Assembly: GCA_026707445.1 (NCBI GenBank)
Contig: JAPOWV010000007.1
Coordinates: 1 to 64,000 of the forward strand
DNA from: Gammaproteobacteria bacterium
GTDB taxonomy: Bacteria; Pseudomonadota; Gammaproteobacteria; Steroidobacterales; Foliamicaceae
Direction: 5' to 3'
Length of the DNA stretch: 64,000 nt
Made by a program: the position numbers and the translations under genes. Shown piece after piece: positions 23,599 to 30,364 of the stretch (position 1 is its first letter; every line of letters begins with the position of its first letter). The notes beneath the pieces are model-generated. The model saw only the letters and a list, made by a program, of their open reading frames with translations, searched no databases and had not been told where the DNA came from.

Positions 23599-23616
23599 GG
23601 CGTTCGGTTGAGCGCC
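23599..23616. terminator. Possible two-way hairpin between converging genes
   Basis: A 7-bp stem (23599-23605 with 23610-23616, including one G-U pair) and a GGTT loop lie in the 34-bp gap between the unknown gene and rne. There is no T tract on either side, so it is only a weak terminator candidate. Confidence 0.3.
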
Positions 23617-23619
23617 TGA

Positions 23620-25638
23620 TCAGGAGGGCGGTTGCGCGTCCGCCGCCGGCCTTCTGCGCCGCCTGCGCCGCCTGCGCCGGGGAGCCTGGCCGCCGGCCGC
23701 TTCGCCGTCTTTTTTCGCGGCAGCCGGTGTCGGCTGGGCTTTTGCCTTGCCATCTCCTCTTTTCTGCTTCTGCTGACCTTTGGGCCTGGAATCCGCCTTC
23801 TGTCGCTGTCCACCTTTTGCCCTGGAGTCGCCTTTTTTCCTTCCCCTGCCGCCGCCTTTCCCCTTCGAAGGGTGCCTGGAACGCGTCCGTTTGGGCGGGT
23901 GGGCCTTCTGCCTCTTCTTCCCCGCGTCCGCTTTTTTCTTCTTCTTCCTGTCCAGCCCGAAGAGCCGTGCGAAGAAACCCGCCTTCGGCTTCTTCTTGCC
24001 CTTTTGCTTCCTGGCGGCCTTGGCCTTGCGCTCGGGCGGCGCGGTGTCCGGCAGCGTTCGTTCCACCGCGGGCTTCTCGGGCGCCTTGGGGCTGCTGGGC
24101 GTCAGCAATGCCGGCGGCGGGGCCGTCACCGTCGCCATCTCGTAACTCGGCGTGTCGTCGTCGTCGTCCTTGCCACGAACCCGGCGCAACTCGAACTCCG
24201 GCGTCTCCATCGCGGAGTTGGCCACCAGCACGACACTGACCTTGAACACGTCCTCGATCTGCGAGAGCACGGCCCGCTTTTCGTTGAGCAGGAAATTCGC
24301 GACAACCAGGGGTAACTCGGCAACCACCTTGACGGTGCGTTCCTTGCCCGCTTCCTCGCTGATCATCCGCAGGACGTGCAGCCCAAGCGATTCCACGCCC
24401 CGGATTCGCCCGGTGCCGCCGCACCTCGGGCAGGTCTCGTGGGTGGCGTCGACCAGCGAGGTGCGCAGGCGCTGGCGCGACATTTCAAGGATGCCGAAGC
24501 GCGAAATCTGCCCGATCTGGATTCTCGCCGGCTCGTTGCGCGTGGCCTGACGCAGCCGTTCCTCGACCTGCCGGTTGGCGCCGGAGGAACGCATGTCGAT
24601 GAAGTCGATCATGATCAGCCCCGAAAGGTCGCGAATGCGGCACTGACGGGAAATCTGGTCCGCGGCCTCCAGATTGGTCTGCAGCGCGGTTTGTTCGATA
24701 TCCTCGGCGGACGTGGCGCGGGCGGAGTTGACGTCGATGCAGATACCCGCCTCCGGCTGATCGATGATGATCTGGCCGCCGGAAGGCAGGTTCACCCGGC
24801 GCCGGTACGCCGAGTCGATCTGGCTCTCGATCTGGTAGCGGTTGAACAGGGGGCCGTCGCCTTCATGGCGCCGCAGCCGGTTCAGGAAGTGCGGCATGGT
24901 GTGTTTCATGAAGCTGCGAATGCTCTCGTAGGCCTCGTCGTCGTCCACCACGACCTCGCCGATGGAGTCGGACAGGTAGTCGCGCACCGCCCGCAGGATC
25001 ACGCTGGATTCCTGCACCACCAGGAACGGGCCGTCGCGATCCAGCACGGCCAGCTTGATGGCTTCCCAGATCCGCAACTGGTTGTCCAGGTCCCACTGCA
25101 GCTCCTCGGTGCTCCGGTCGTGCCCCTGGGTGCGGATGATTACGCTCATGCCCTTGGGGATAGTGAGCTTCCCGAGCCTCTGCTGCACGGCCTGGCGATC
25201 CTCGCCGCGCACCTGGCGGGAAACGCCCCCGCCGCGCGGATTATTGGCGTTCAGCACCAGGTAGCGGCCGGCCAGCGAAACGAGGGTGCTGAGGGCCGCG
25301 CCCTTGTTGTCCCGCTCGTCTTTCTCCACCTGAACCACCAGTTGCTGGCCTTCCTCCACCAGCTCGGCGATATTCAGCGGTTTGCCGGGTTCCGGGGTCC
25401 GCAGGAAATACTCGCGGGATATGTCCTCCAGGGGGAGGAATCCATGGCGCTCCGCGCCGAAATCCACAAAGGCAGCCTCGAGGCTGGGTTCTATGCGCGC
25501 GATGCGCCCCTTGTAGATATTGCCCTTCTTTTCTTCCTTTTCCCTGTGTTCGATGGCAAGGTCATAGAGTTCTTGCCCATCGACCAGGGCAACGCGCACC
25601 TCTTCGTGCTGGGTGGCGTTTACAAGCATTCTTTTCAT
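23620..25638 (-). CDS. rne: Ribonuclease E
   Basis: The main endonuclease for mRNA decay and rRNA/tRNA processing and the scaffold of the RNA degradosome. The start MKRMLVNATQHEEVRVALVDG matches E. coli RNase E. An S1 domain (KGNIYKGRIARIEPSLEAAFVDFG) is followed by the 5' sensor and DNase-I-like domains (IDFIDMRS) and the zinc-link CPRCGGTG (about 402). The tail after about 530 is disordered and very basic, ending in a run of ten Arg. FFARLFGLDRKKKKK (about 555-569) could be an amphipathic membrane anchor. At 672 aa, the tail is much shorter than the E. coli 1061-aa form. The long leader upstream suggests autoregulation, as in E. coli. Confidence 0.92.
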   Translation of the reverse strand: MKRMLVNATQHEEVRVALVDGQELYDLAIEHREKEEKKGNIYKGRIARIEPSLEAAFVDFGAERHGFLPLEDISREYFLRTPEPGKPLNIAELVEEGQQLVVQVEKDERDNKGAALSTLVSLAGRYLVLNANNPRGGGVSRQVRGEDRQAVQQRLGKLTIPKGMSVIIRTQGHDRSTEELQWDLDNQLRIWEAIKLAVLDRDGPFLVVQESSVILRAVRDYLSDSIGEVVVDDDEAYESIRSFMKHTMPHFLNRLRRHEGDGPLFNRYQIESQIDSAYRRRVNLPSGGQIIIDQPEAGICIDVNSARATSAEDIEQTALQTNLEAADQISRQCRIRDLSGLIMIDFIDMRSSGANRQVEERLRQATRNEPARIQIGQISRFGILEMSRQRLRTSLVDATHETCPRCGGTGRIRGVESLGLHVLRMISEEAGKERTVKVVAELPLVVANFLLNEKRAVLSQIEDVFKVSVVLVANSAMETPEFELRRVRGKDDDDDTPSYEMATVTAPPPALLTPSSPKAPEKPAVERTLPDTAPPERKAKAARKQKGKKKPKAGFFARLFGLDRKKKKKADAGKKRQKAHPPKRTRSRHPSKGKGGGRGRKKGDSRAKGGQRQKADSRPKGQQKQKRGDGKAKAQPTPAAAKKDGEAAGGQAPRRRRRRRRRRPAADAQPPS

Positions 25639-25840
25639 TGTGAATCTCGTCCGTATTCGGGCGGAGCCACGCCGCAGCCGCGCTCGGCGCCCACCGATGG
25701 GGGCGCCGGCAGCAGAGCATGTAGAGGTGATTCATCAGGAAAACGTCAGGTGCACGTTCGGGTCCTTGAAATTCATCCGGAAAGACCGGCGTTCCTCCGC
25801 CGCAATGGGAAACAGGTCCGGCAGGTCACTCCTGCCGATT

Positions 25841-25856
25841 GCGCAAACGTTTGCGC
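25841..25856. promoter_or_regulatory. Perfect 16-bp palindrome resembling a LacI/PurR-family operator
   Basis: The site GCGCAAACGTTTGCGC has a central CG and the GCAAACGTTTGC core shared by PurR and related LacI-family operators. It lies 203 bp upstream of the rne start and 162 bp upstream of the rluC start. No LacI-type regulator is encoded in the window, so the binder is unknown. Confidence 0.55.
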
Positions 25857-25929
25857 GGGCGCGTGTCAGCAGCGCCGACGCATAATATAGCACGCGCTGC
25901 CAGCCTGGGCCTTATGCGCTGCGGAGGGG

Positions 25930-25953
25930 CGCGCGCCGCGTGGGCGGCGCGCG
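25930..25953. promoter_or_regulatory. Strong GC hairpin in the rne/rluC control region
   Basis: A 10-bp perfect stem (CGCGCGCCGC at 25930-25939 with its complement at 25944-25953) and a 4-nt GTGG loop. It would lie in the rluC leader RNA, or near the far end of the rne leader. There is no following T tract. Confidence 0.45.
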
Positions 25954-26017
25954 GCATAGCACGGCACGCTATCAGACCCTGCATGGCCGAATACCCCGGA
26001 GGCATCGCCAATAGCCG

Positions 26018-26962
26018 ATGAAAGACAACGTTCTGATCGTTTCCGGAGACGATGCCGGACGGCGCCTGGACAACTTTCTGGCGGGCCGCCTCAAGCGCAT
26101 GCGGCTGGCGCGCGTTCATCGCATGATCCGGCGCGGCGAGGTGCGGGTGAACCGGGGCCGGAAGTCCTCGGGCCATCGCCTGCGCGCCGGCGACGAGGTT
26201 CGACTGCCGCCGTTTATTCAGCGGCGGCCCCCGCCGCCGGTGGCGTCGCGGGCGCGCTGGATAGAGCAGCACGTGCTGTACGAGGACGAGGGTCTGCTGC
26301 TTCTCGACAAACCGGCCGGGCTGGCCGTGCACGCGGGCGGTTCCGTCAGCCTGGGGGCAGTGGAGTTGCTCCGCGCCGCCCGCCCCCGCGAGGGTTTTCT
26401 GCAATTGGCGCACCGGCTGGACCGGGGCACCAGCGGCTGCCTGCTGCTGGCCAGGAAACCCCGTGCCCTGCACGCGCTGCACAAGGCCTTTCGCGAGAAT
26501 GAGGTCCGCAAGACCTATATCGCTCTGCTGTCGGGGCGCCTGAAGGGCAGCGAGCGCCGGGTTGACCTGCCTCTCGACCGATCGCGCAGCACGGGTTCCG
26601 AACGGCGGGTGCGGGCGGGATCGGGACAACCGGCGCAGACCCGTTTCCTGCCCCGGCAGGGGTGGCGGGAGGCCACGCTGGTCCGTGCCGTGCCGATTAC
26701 CGGCCGCACCCACCAGATTCGCGTTCACGCCGCCGCCATCGGCCACCCGGTGCTCGGCGACGACCGCTACGGGCACGCCCAAAGCGGGCCCGATCGGGCA
26801 CTCGGCCTCAAGCGGCTGTTTTTGCATGCCTCCGCACTGGAGTTGCGTCATCCGCTGACCTCGCGGACACTGCGCCTGTATGCGCCCCTGCCCGACGAAC
26901 TGCGCGCCGTTCTCGCGCGACTCGGCCCCCCCGAGTTTGGCGCGTCGGCCCGAAAAACATAA
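26018..26962 (+). CDS. rluC: 23S rRNA pseudouridine synthase RluC
   Basis: Converts uridines (955, 2504 and 2580 in E. coli numbering) in 23S rRNA to pseudouridine. An N-terminal S4 RNA-binding domain (RLDNFLAGRLKRMRLARVHRMIRRGEV-type, about 12-80) is followed by the catalytic domain. The catalytic Asp sits in HRLDRGTSG (about 131), and GRTHQIRVH follows later. Length 314 aa. Assignment to RluC rather than RluD rests on the position divergent from rne, the classical rne-rluC arrangement, and on the clear RluD homologue at 28725. Confidence 0.9.
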   Translation: MKDNVLIVSGDDAGRRLDNFLAGRLKRMRLARVHRMIRRGEVRVNRGRKSSGHRLRAGDEVRLPPFIQRRPPPPVASRARWIEQHVLYEDEGLLLLDKPAGLAVHAGGSVSLGAVELLRAARPREGFLQLAHRLDRGTSGCLLLARKPRALHALHKAFRENEVRKTYIALLSGRLKGSERRVDLPLDRSRSTGSERRVRAGSGQPAQTRFLPRQGWREATLVRAVPITGRTHQIRVHAAAIGHPVLGDDRYGHAQSGPDRALGLKRLFLHASALELRHPLTSRTLRLYAPLPDELRAVLARLGPPEFGASARKT

Positions 26963-26986
26963 AATGCGGCGCTTTTGGGATCTGCG

Positions 26987-27661
26987 TTGGAAATAAAGCA
27001 ATTTCTCTGCCTGGCGCGCTACGAAGCCGCAGGCGGTTTCCGGGTGGCCGCGATGCATTTCGACGGCGAAATGCTGGGTTCGTGGGCGCGTCTTCATGGC
27101 GCGGGGAAGGGAGGAGCGCTGTCGCTAAACGCCGTGCGTTACCGCAACAAGTCCCCGGCCCGCCCGCTGGATGTTTTCGTGGCGCCTGTCGAGGCCGCTA
27201 CGCCCAAGCCTCCGCAGAACGAGAATCTTCTGGTAGCCGAGCGCCCCCGCTGGCGCAAGGTCGGAACCTACCCCAGGGAGCTTTTGGGCGATCTGTGCTC
27301 TTCGCCGCTGGAACTGTGGTCGGACAAGACCTCAACCAAGGCTGGCTCCTATGACCGCGTGCTGGCGCCGGAGGCCATGGAACTGGATTCGTCGCTGGTG
27401 CTGATAGAACTCGACCGCTACATCGTGGACGTCACGCGCCGCCCGGTCTCCGACGAGCACGTCGTTCGCGTGCGCTTCAGCCACCTGGAACGCGAGTACC
27501 GGTTGCTGCTGTGCGAAGACGTGATGCGCCGCCGGTACGCGCGCTATTCGGTCGGCGAGTATGAAATCAGGCGCCCGACCGCGGCCTGCATCACGCTCGG
27601 GCCGCCGGGCAAGCAGGGACGCATCAAGCGGATCGCCGCGCTGATACCCTTGGAAGACTAG
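26987..27661 (+). CDS. Probable dual OB-fold domain protein, function unknown
   Basis: A 224-aa protein. EIKQFLCLARYEAAGGFRVAA at the start, WRKVG in the middle, SSLVLIELD and YRLLLCEDVMRRRYARY, followed by YEIRRP, resemble by eye a family annotated as dual OB domain proteins of unknown function. No catalytic motif, signal peptide or transmembrane helix is visible. The start is uncertain: TTG at 26987 has GGGA 6 nt upstream, and TTG at 26975 is also possible. The final codons PLED-stop use the TAG supplied by the hairpin element at 27658. The family assignment is tentative. Confidence 0.6.
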   Translation: MEIKQFLCLARYEAAGGFRVAAMHFDGEMLGSWARLHGAGKGGALSLNAVRYRNKSPARPLDVFVAPVEAATPKPPQNENLLVAERPRWRKVGTYPRELLGDLCSSPLELWSDKTSTKAGSYDRVLAPEAMELDSSLVLIELDRYIVDVTRRPVSDEHVVRVRFSHLEREYRLLLCEDVMRRRYARYSVGEYEIRRPTAACITLGPPGKQGRIKRIAALIPLED

Positions 27662-27823
27662 CAGTCCGTGGCAGAAGCCCCGCTGCATTCGACCGGCGAT
27701 CCATCCCGCCTGGACGGCGTTGCTCGTCGCTTGCATATGCCGGATATGCGCGCTCCTCGCGCCTTGCCAGGCGGGCGTCTCGCCGGTCTCGGTGCGACGC
27801 GGGGTTCTGCCACGGACTGCTAG
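27658..27823. repeat. 166-bp MITE-like hairpin element between converging genes
   Basis: Terminal arms 27658-27683 and 27799-27823 are reverse complements over 25 bp with a single extra base on the left. Further paired blocks lie in order inside: 27691-27699 with 27780-27788, 27705-27713 with 27767-27775, and GCATAT at 27733 with ATATGC at 27744. The whole element can fold into one long hairpin. Both ends are CTAG, and the TAG at each end is the stop codon of the flanking gene on that side. It has no coding capacity. A non-autonomous mobile repeat is the best reading. Confidence 0.75.
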
Positions 27824-28608
27824 AAGAAGAAAAAGCGCCGCCGCCGCTGCTCGTCATCGACCTGCTCGCCCGGAAAGTTCGTGGCGAGCATCTGCTCGGC
27901 GTCCGTAGCCAGCTCATCCAGGCCGATCCTCCGGTACGCCTTTACCAGGATCTTGAGCGACCCGGCGACCTCGGGCGAGCCATGGTAGTTGTCGATGGCG
28001 AATCGGGCCCGGTTCGCAGCCGCGATCCAGGCGCCCCGGCGGAGGTAATAGTCCGCGACATGGTTCTCATAGCGGGCCATGCGGTTGCGCAGGTACACCA
28101 TGCGGCGCCGGGAGTCCGCGGCATACTCGCTGTCGGGATATCGCGTCGTCAATTGCGTGAAGGCGTCGAACGATTCGCCGGCGGTCAGCACGGGACGCCG
28201 GGAGTAGTCGATCCGGAACAGGCGCCCGAATCGTCCGGGTTGGCGCGCAAACAGGGCCAGGCCGCGCATGTAGATGGCGTAATCGACGTTCGGATGGCGT
28301 GGGTTCTCACGCTCGAACTCGCGCGCCGCCTCTACCGCGCTGTCCTGGTCGTTCAGACGATAGTGGCAATAGATGATCTCCAGTTGAGCCTGGCGGGTTT
28401 GCGGATTGAACGGAAAGCGCGCCTTGAGCGTGCCGAGGAAACGCAAGGCCTTGCGGAAGTCGCCGCCTTCAAGCGCGGCGTGCCCGCGTTCGTAGAGCAC
28501 GTTGGCCGCCGACAGTTCGTCACGCTCGTCGCCGCGACCGCAACCGGCCAGGGCGGCGCAGGCCGCCGCCACCAGCAGAATCCCGGCGAGGTTGCGAACA
28601 TTGATCAT
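27820..28608 (-). CDS. bamD: Outer-membrane assembly lipoprotein BamD
   Basis: An essential lipoprotein of the BAM complex that inserts beta-barrel proteins in the outer membrane. From ATG 28608 there is a short signal ending in the lipobox LAGC. TPR helices follow (LYERGHAALEGGDFRKAL, then NVDYAIYMRGLALF, RYPDSEYAADSRRRM and RARFAIDNY). Length is 262 aa, near the usual 245. The C-terminus ends in an odd RRRRFFFF before a TAG that belongs to the neighbouring hairpin element. Divergent from rluD, as in E. coli. An upstream ATG at 28686 would put extra residues before the signal peptide and is unlikely. Confidence 0.92.
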   Translation of the reverse strand: MINVRNLAGILLVAAACAALAGCGRGDERDELSAANVLYERGHAALEGGDFRKALRFLGTLKARFPFNPQTRQAQLEIIYCHYRLNDQDSAVEAAREFERENPRHPNVDYAIYMRGLALFARQPGRFGRLFRIDYSRRPVLTAGESFDAFTQLTTRYPDSEYAADSRRRMVYLRNRMARYENHVADYYLRRGAWIAAANRARFAIDNYHGSPEVAGSLKILVKAYRRIGLDELATDAEQMLATNFPGEQVDDEQRRRRFFFF

Positions 28609-28724
28609 TTCGGTACTCGGGAACTGTCGCGTTACGAACAAGCGTGCAGTATAACGAGCGCGCCCGCAGCATGTCAGCCCCGCCATTTTTCTGCGAAGAT
28701 GCGGGGTATGTGGAGCGTGGTTCG

Positions 28725-29663
28725 ATGAAGCGCCTGGTGCGGGAACGCGTCGTGATCCCCGACGATCTCGGCGGGCGGCGGCTGGATGCGGCGCTGGCGA
28801 AGCTGCTGCCGGACTACTCGCGCAGCCTGATCAAGACCTGGATAGAGAGCGGGCAGGTCTCGGAGCAAGAAGGCGTTCCCCTGAGACCCCGGTCGCTGGT
28901 GCATGCGGGACAGGAATACGAGATTCGCGGGGAATTGGCGGCGGCGGGAGCGGTGGAGCCGGAGTTCGTGGAATTCGACCTGGTCCATGCCGACCCGGAC
29001 CTGATCGTGGTGAACAAGCCCGCCGGCCTGGTCGTGCATCCGGGCGCCGGCAATCCCGGCGGCACGCTGCAGAACGGGCTGCTGCATCGGTTCCCGGAAC
29101 TTGCGGCCGTGCCGCGCTTCGGGCTGGTGCACCGGCTGGATGCGGGCACCACCGGGCTGCTGCTCGTGGCCCGAACGGCCGCCGCCCACCAGCGGCTTAC
29201 CGTGGACCTGCAGGCCAGGCGGATTCGGCGCGAGTACCGGGCGGTGACAAGGGGCTGTCCGGTGGCCGGCGGAACCATAGATCAGCCCCTGGGGCGCCAC
29301 CCCCGCGACCGGCTGCGCATGGCCGTTCGAGCGGGCGGGCGCAGCGCCGTCACGCACTATCGCGTTCTTGAGCGATTTACAGCGAATGCGCTCGTCGCGG
29401 TCCGCCTGGAGACGGGGCGCACGCACCAGATACGCGTGCACCTGACTCACGTCGGGCATCCGCTGGTCGGGGACCCGCTGTATTCCCGGAACAGAGACGG
29501 CTTCGGCCGTCCGGCGCTGCATGCCGGCCGGCTGGGGGCCAGGCATCCCGCTACGGATCGCGAATGCCGTTTCGAAGCTCCATTGCCGGAGGACATGCGC
29601 GGTCTGCTGACGCGCCTCGCCGGGGAGGAGCGCGACTGGAACGATTTTTCGTGGAGCGGTTGA
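28725..29663 (+). CDS. rluD: 23S rRNA pseudouridine synthase RluD
   Basis: Makes the pseudouridines of helix 69 (1911, 1915 and 1917 in E. coli) at the ribosomal subunit interface. An S4 domain (RRLDAALAKLLPDYSRSLIKTW) precedes the catalytic domain with HRLDAGTTG (Asp near 135) and GRTHQIRVH. Length 312 aa. The bamD / rluD / pgeF / clpB order is the same as in E. coli, which separates it from RluC. ATG 28725 aligns with the family start. The downstream pgeF overlaps it by 13 bp. Confidence 0.93.
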   Translation: MKRLVRERVVIPDDLGGRRLDAALAKLLPDYSRSLIKTWIESGQVSEQEGVPLRPRSLVHAGQEYEIRGELAAAGAVEPEFVEFDLVHADPDLIVVNKPAGLVVHPGAGNPGGTLQNGLLHRFPELAAVPRFGLVHRLDAGTTGLLLVARTAAAHQRLTVDLQARRIRREYRAVTRGCPVAGGTIDQPLGRHPRDRLRMAVRAGGRSAVTHYRVLERFTANALVAVRLETGRTHQIRVHLTHVGHPLVGDPLYSRNRDGFGRPALHAGRLGARHPATDRECRFEAPLPEDMRGLLTRLAGEERDWNDFSWSG

Positions 29664-30334
29664 TCCGCCCCGATTGGCCGGCGCCGCGTCCGGTTCGCGC
29701 GGCCAGTACGCTGCGCGGCCTTGAGCCCGACGAAGCATGGCGGCTGCTGCGGATCCCGGGCGAACCTCGCTGGCTCTCGCAGATGCACGGCAGGGACGTG
29801 GTTTGCGCCGACGGGGATTGGACCGAAGTTGAGGCCGATGGCTGCGTGTCGTTTACCGTCGGGCGTGCGTGCATGCTGCGCACTGCCGACTGCCTGCCGA
29901 TCCTGTTGTGCGACGCCGCCGGGAGTCGCGTCGGAGCGGCCCACGCCGGCTGGCGAGGCCTGGCTTCGGGCGTGATCGAGGCGACCGTCGGCGCATTGAG
30001 CAGGGGCGGCGCCGGGGCGATCGACCCGGCGGAACTGATGGCGTGGATCGGTCCGGGCATCGGCGGCCCGGCGTACGAGGTCGGCGCCGACGTTTTTTGG
30101 GCCATATCCACGAGCACGCCGGATTCGGCGCAGTTCCTTGCCCGAAGGGACAGCACGCACTGGTTCCTCGACCTGGCCGGGCTTGCGCGGCATCAGTTGC
30201 GCAGGCTCGGAATCACGGACGTTTACGGCGGCCGCTGGTGCACGTTCTCGGACCCGGAGCGCTTTCATTCCTATCGCAGGGACGGCGGCCCCGAGCGTCA
30301 CGCTTCCTTTGTCTGGCTGGACCCGCACGGTTGA
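29651..30334 (+). CDS. pgeF: Peptidoglycan editing factor PgeF (YfiH/laccase-domain)
   Basis: A purine nucleoside phosphorylase/deaminase-like copper- or zinc-binding fold; in E. coli it removes misincorporated serine-containing muropeptide precursors. The metal-site residues are present: QMHGRDVV, RTADCLPIL (Cys) and AAHAGWRGLASG (His). At 227 aa it is slightly short: the N-terminal stretch that in E. coli contains GVS...SLNLG is about 24 residues shorter here. The frame is open to 29564; GTG 29651 matches the E. coli start best, and TTG 29660 is an alternative. It overlaps rluD, so the two are likely coupled. clpB follows 30 bp later. Confidence 0.88.
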   Translation: MERLIRPDWPAPRPVRAASTLRGLEPDEAWRLLRIPGEPRWLSQMHGRDVVCADGDWTEVEADGCVSFTVGRACMLRTADCLPILLCDAAGSRVGAAHAGWRGLASGVIEATVGALSRGGAGAIDPAELMAWIGPGIGGPAYEVGADVFWAISTSTPDSAQFLARRDSTHWFLDLAGLARHQLRRLGITDVYGGRWCTFSDPERFHSYRRDGGPERHASFVWLDPHG

Positions 30335-30364
30335 ATTCGCGCTGCCGGACGCTATATCCCGATC

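Larger units (their letters stand above)
25639..26017. promoter_or_regulatory. 379-bp divergent control region between rne and rluC
   Basis: A gene-free stretch that must hold the promoters and leaders of both genes. It contains a perfect 16-bp palindrome (25841-25856). An AT-rich CATAATATAG sequence at 25881-25890 could serve as a -10 region in either direction, and a strong hairpin lies at 25930-25953. In other gammaproteobacteria the rne leader is long and structured and lets RNase E regulate its own mRNA. I see no tRNA or small gene here. Confidence 0.6.

Noticed and set aside
23641..23690. Tandem CTGCGCCGC units as a possible CRISPR or regulatory repeat
   Set aside because: The units are inside the rne coding sequence and simply encode the Arg run; there are no spacers.
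25639..26017. A tRNA or small RNA gene in the largest intergenic region
   Set aside because: No cloverleaf or T-loop sequence is visible; only operator- and hairpin-like signals are.
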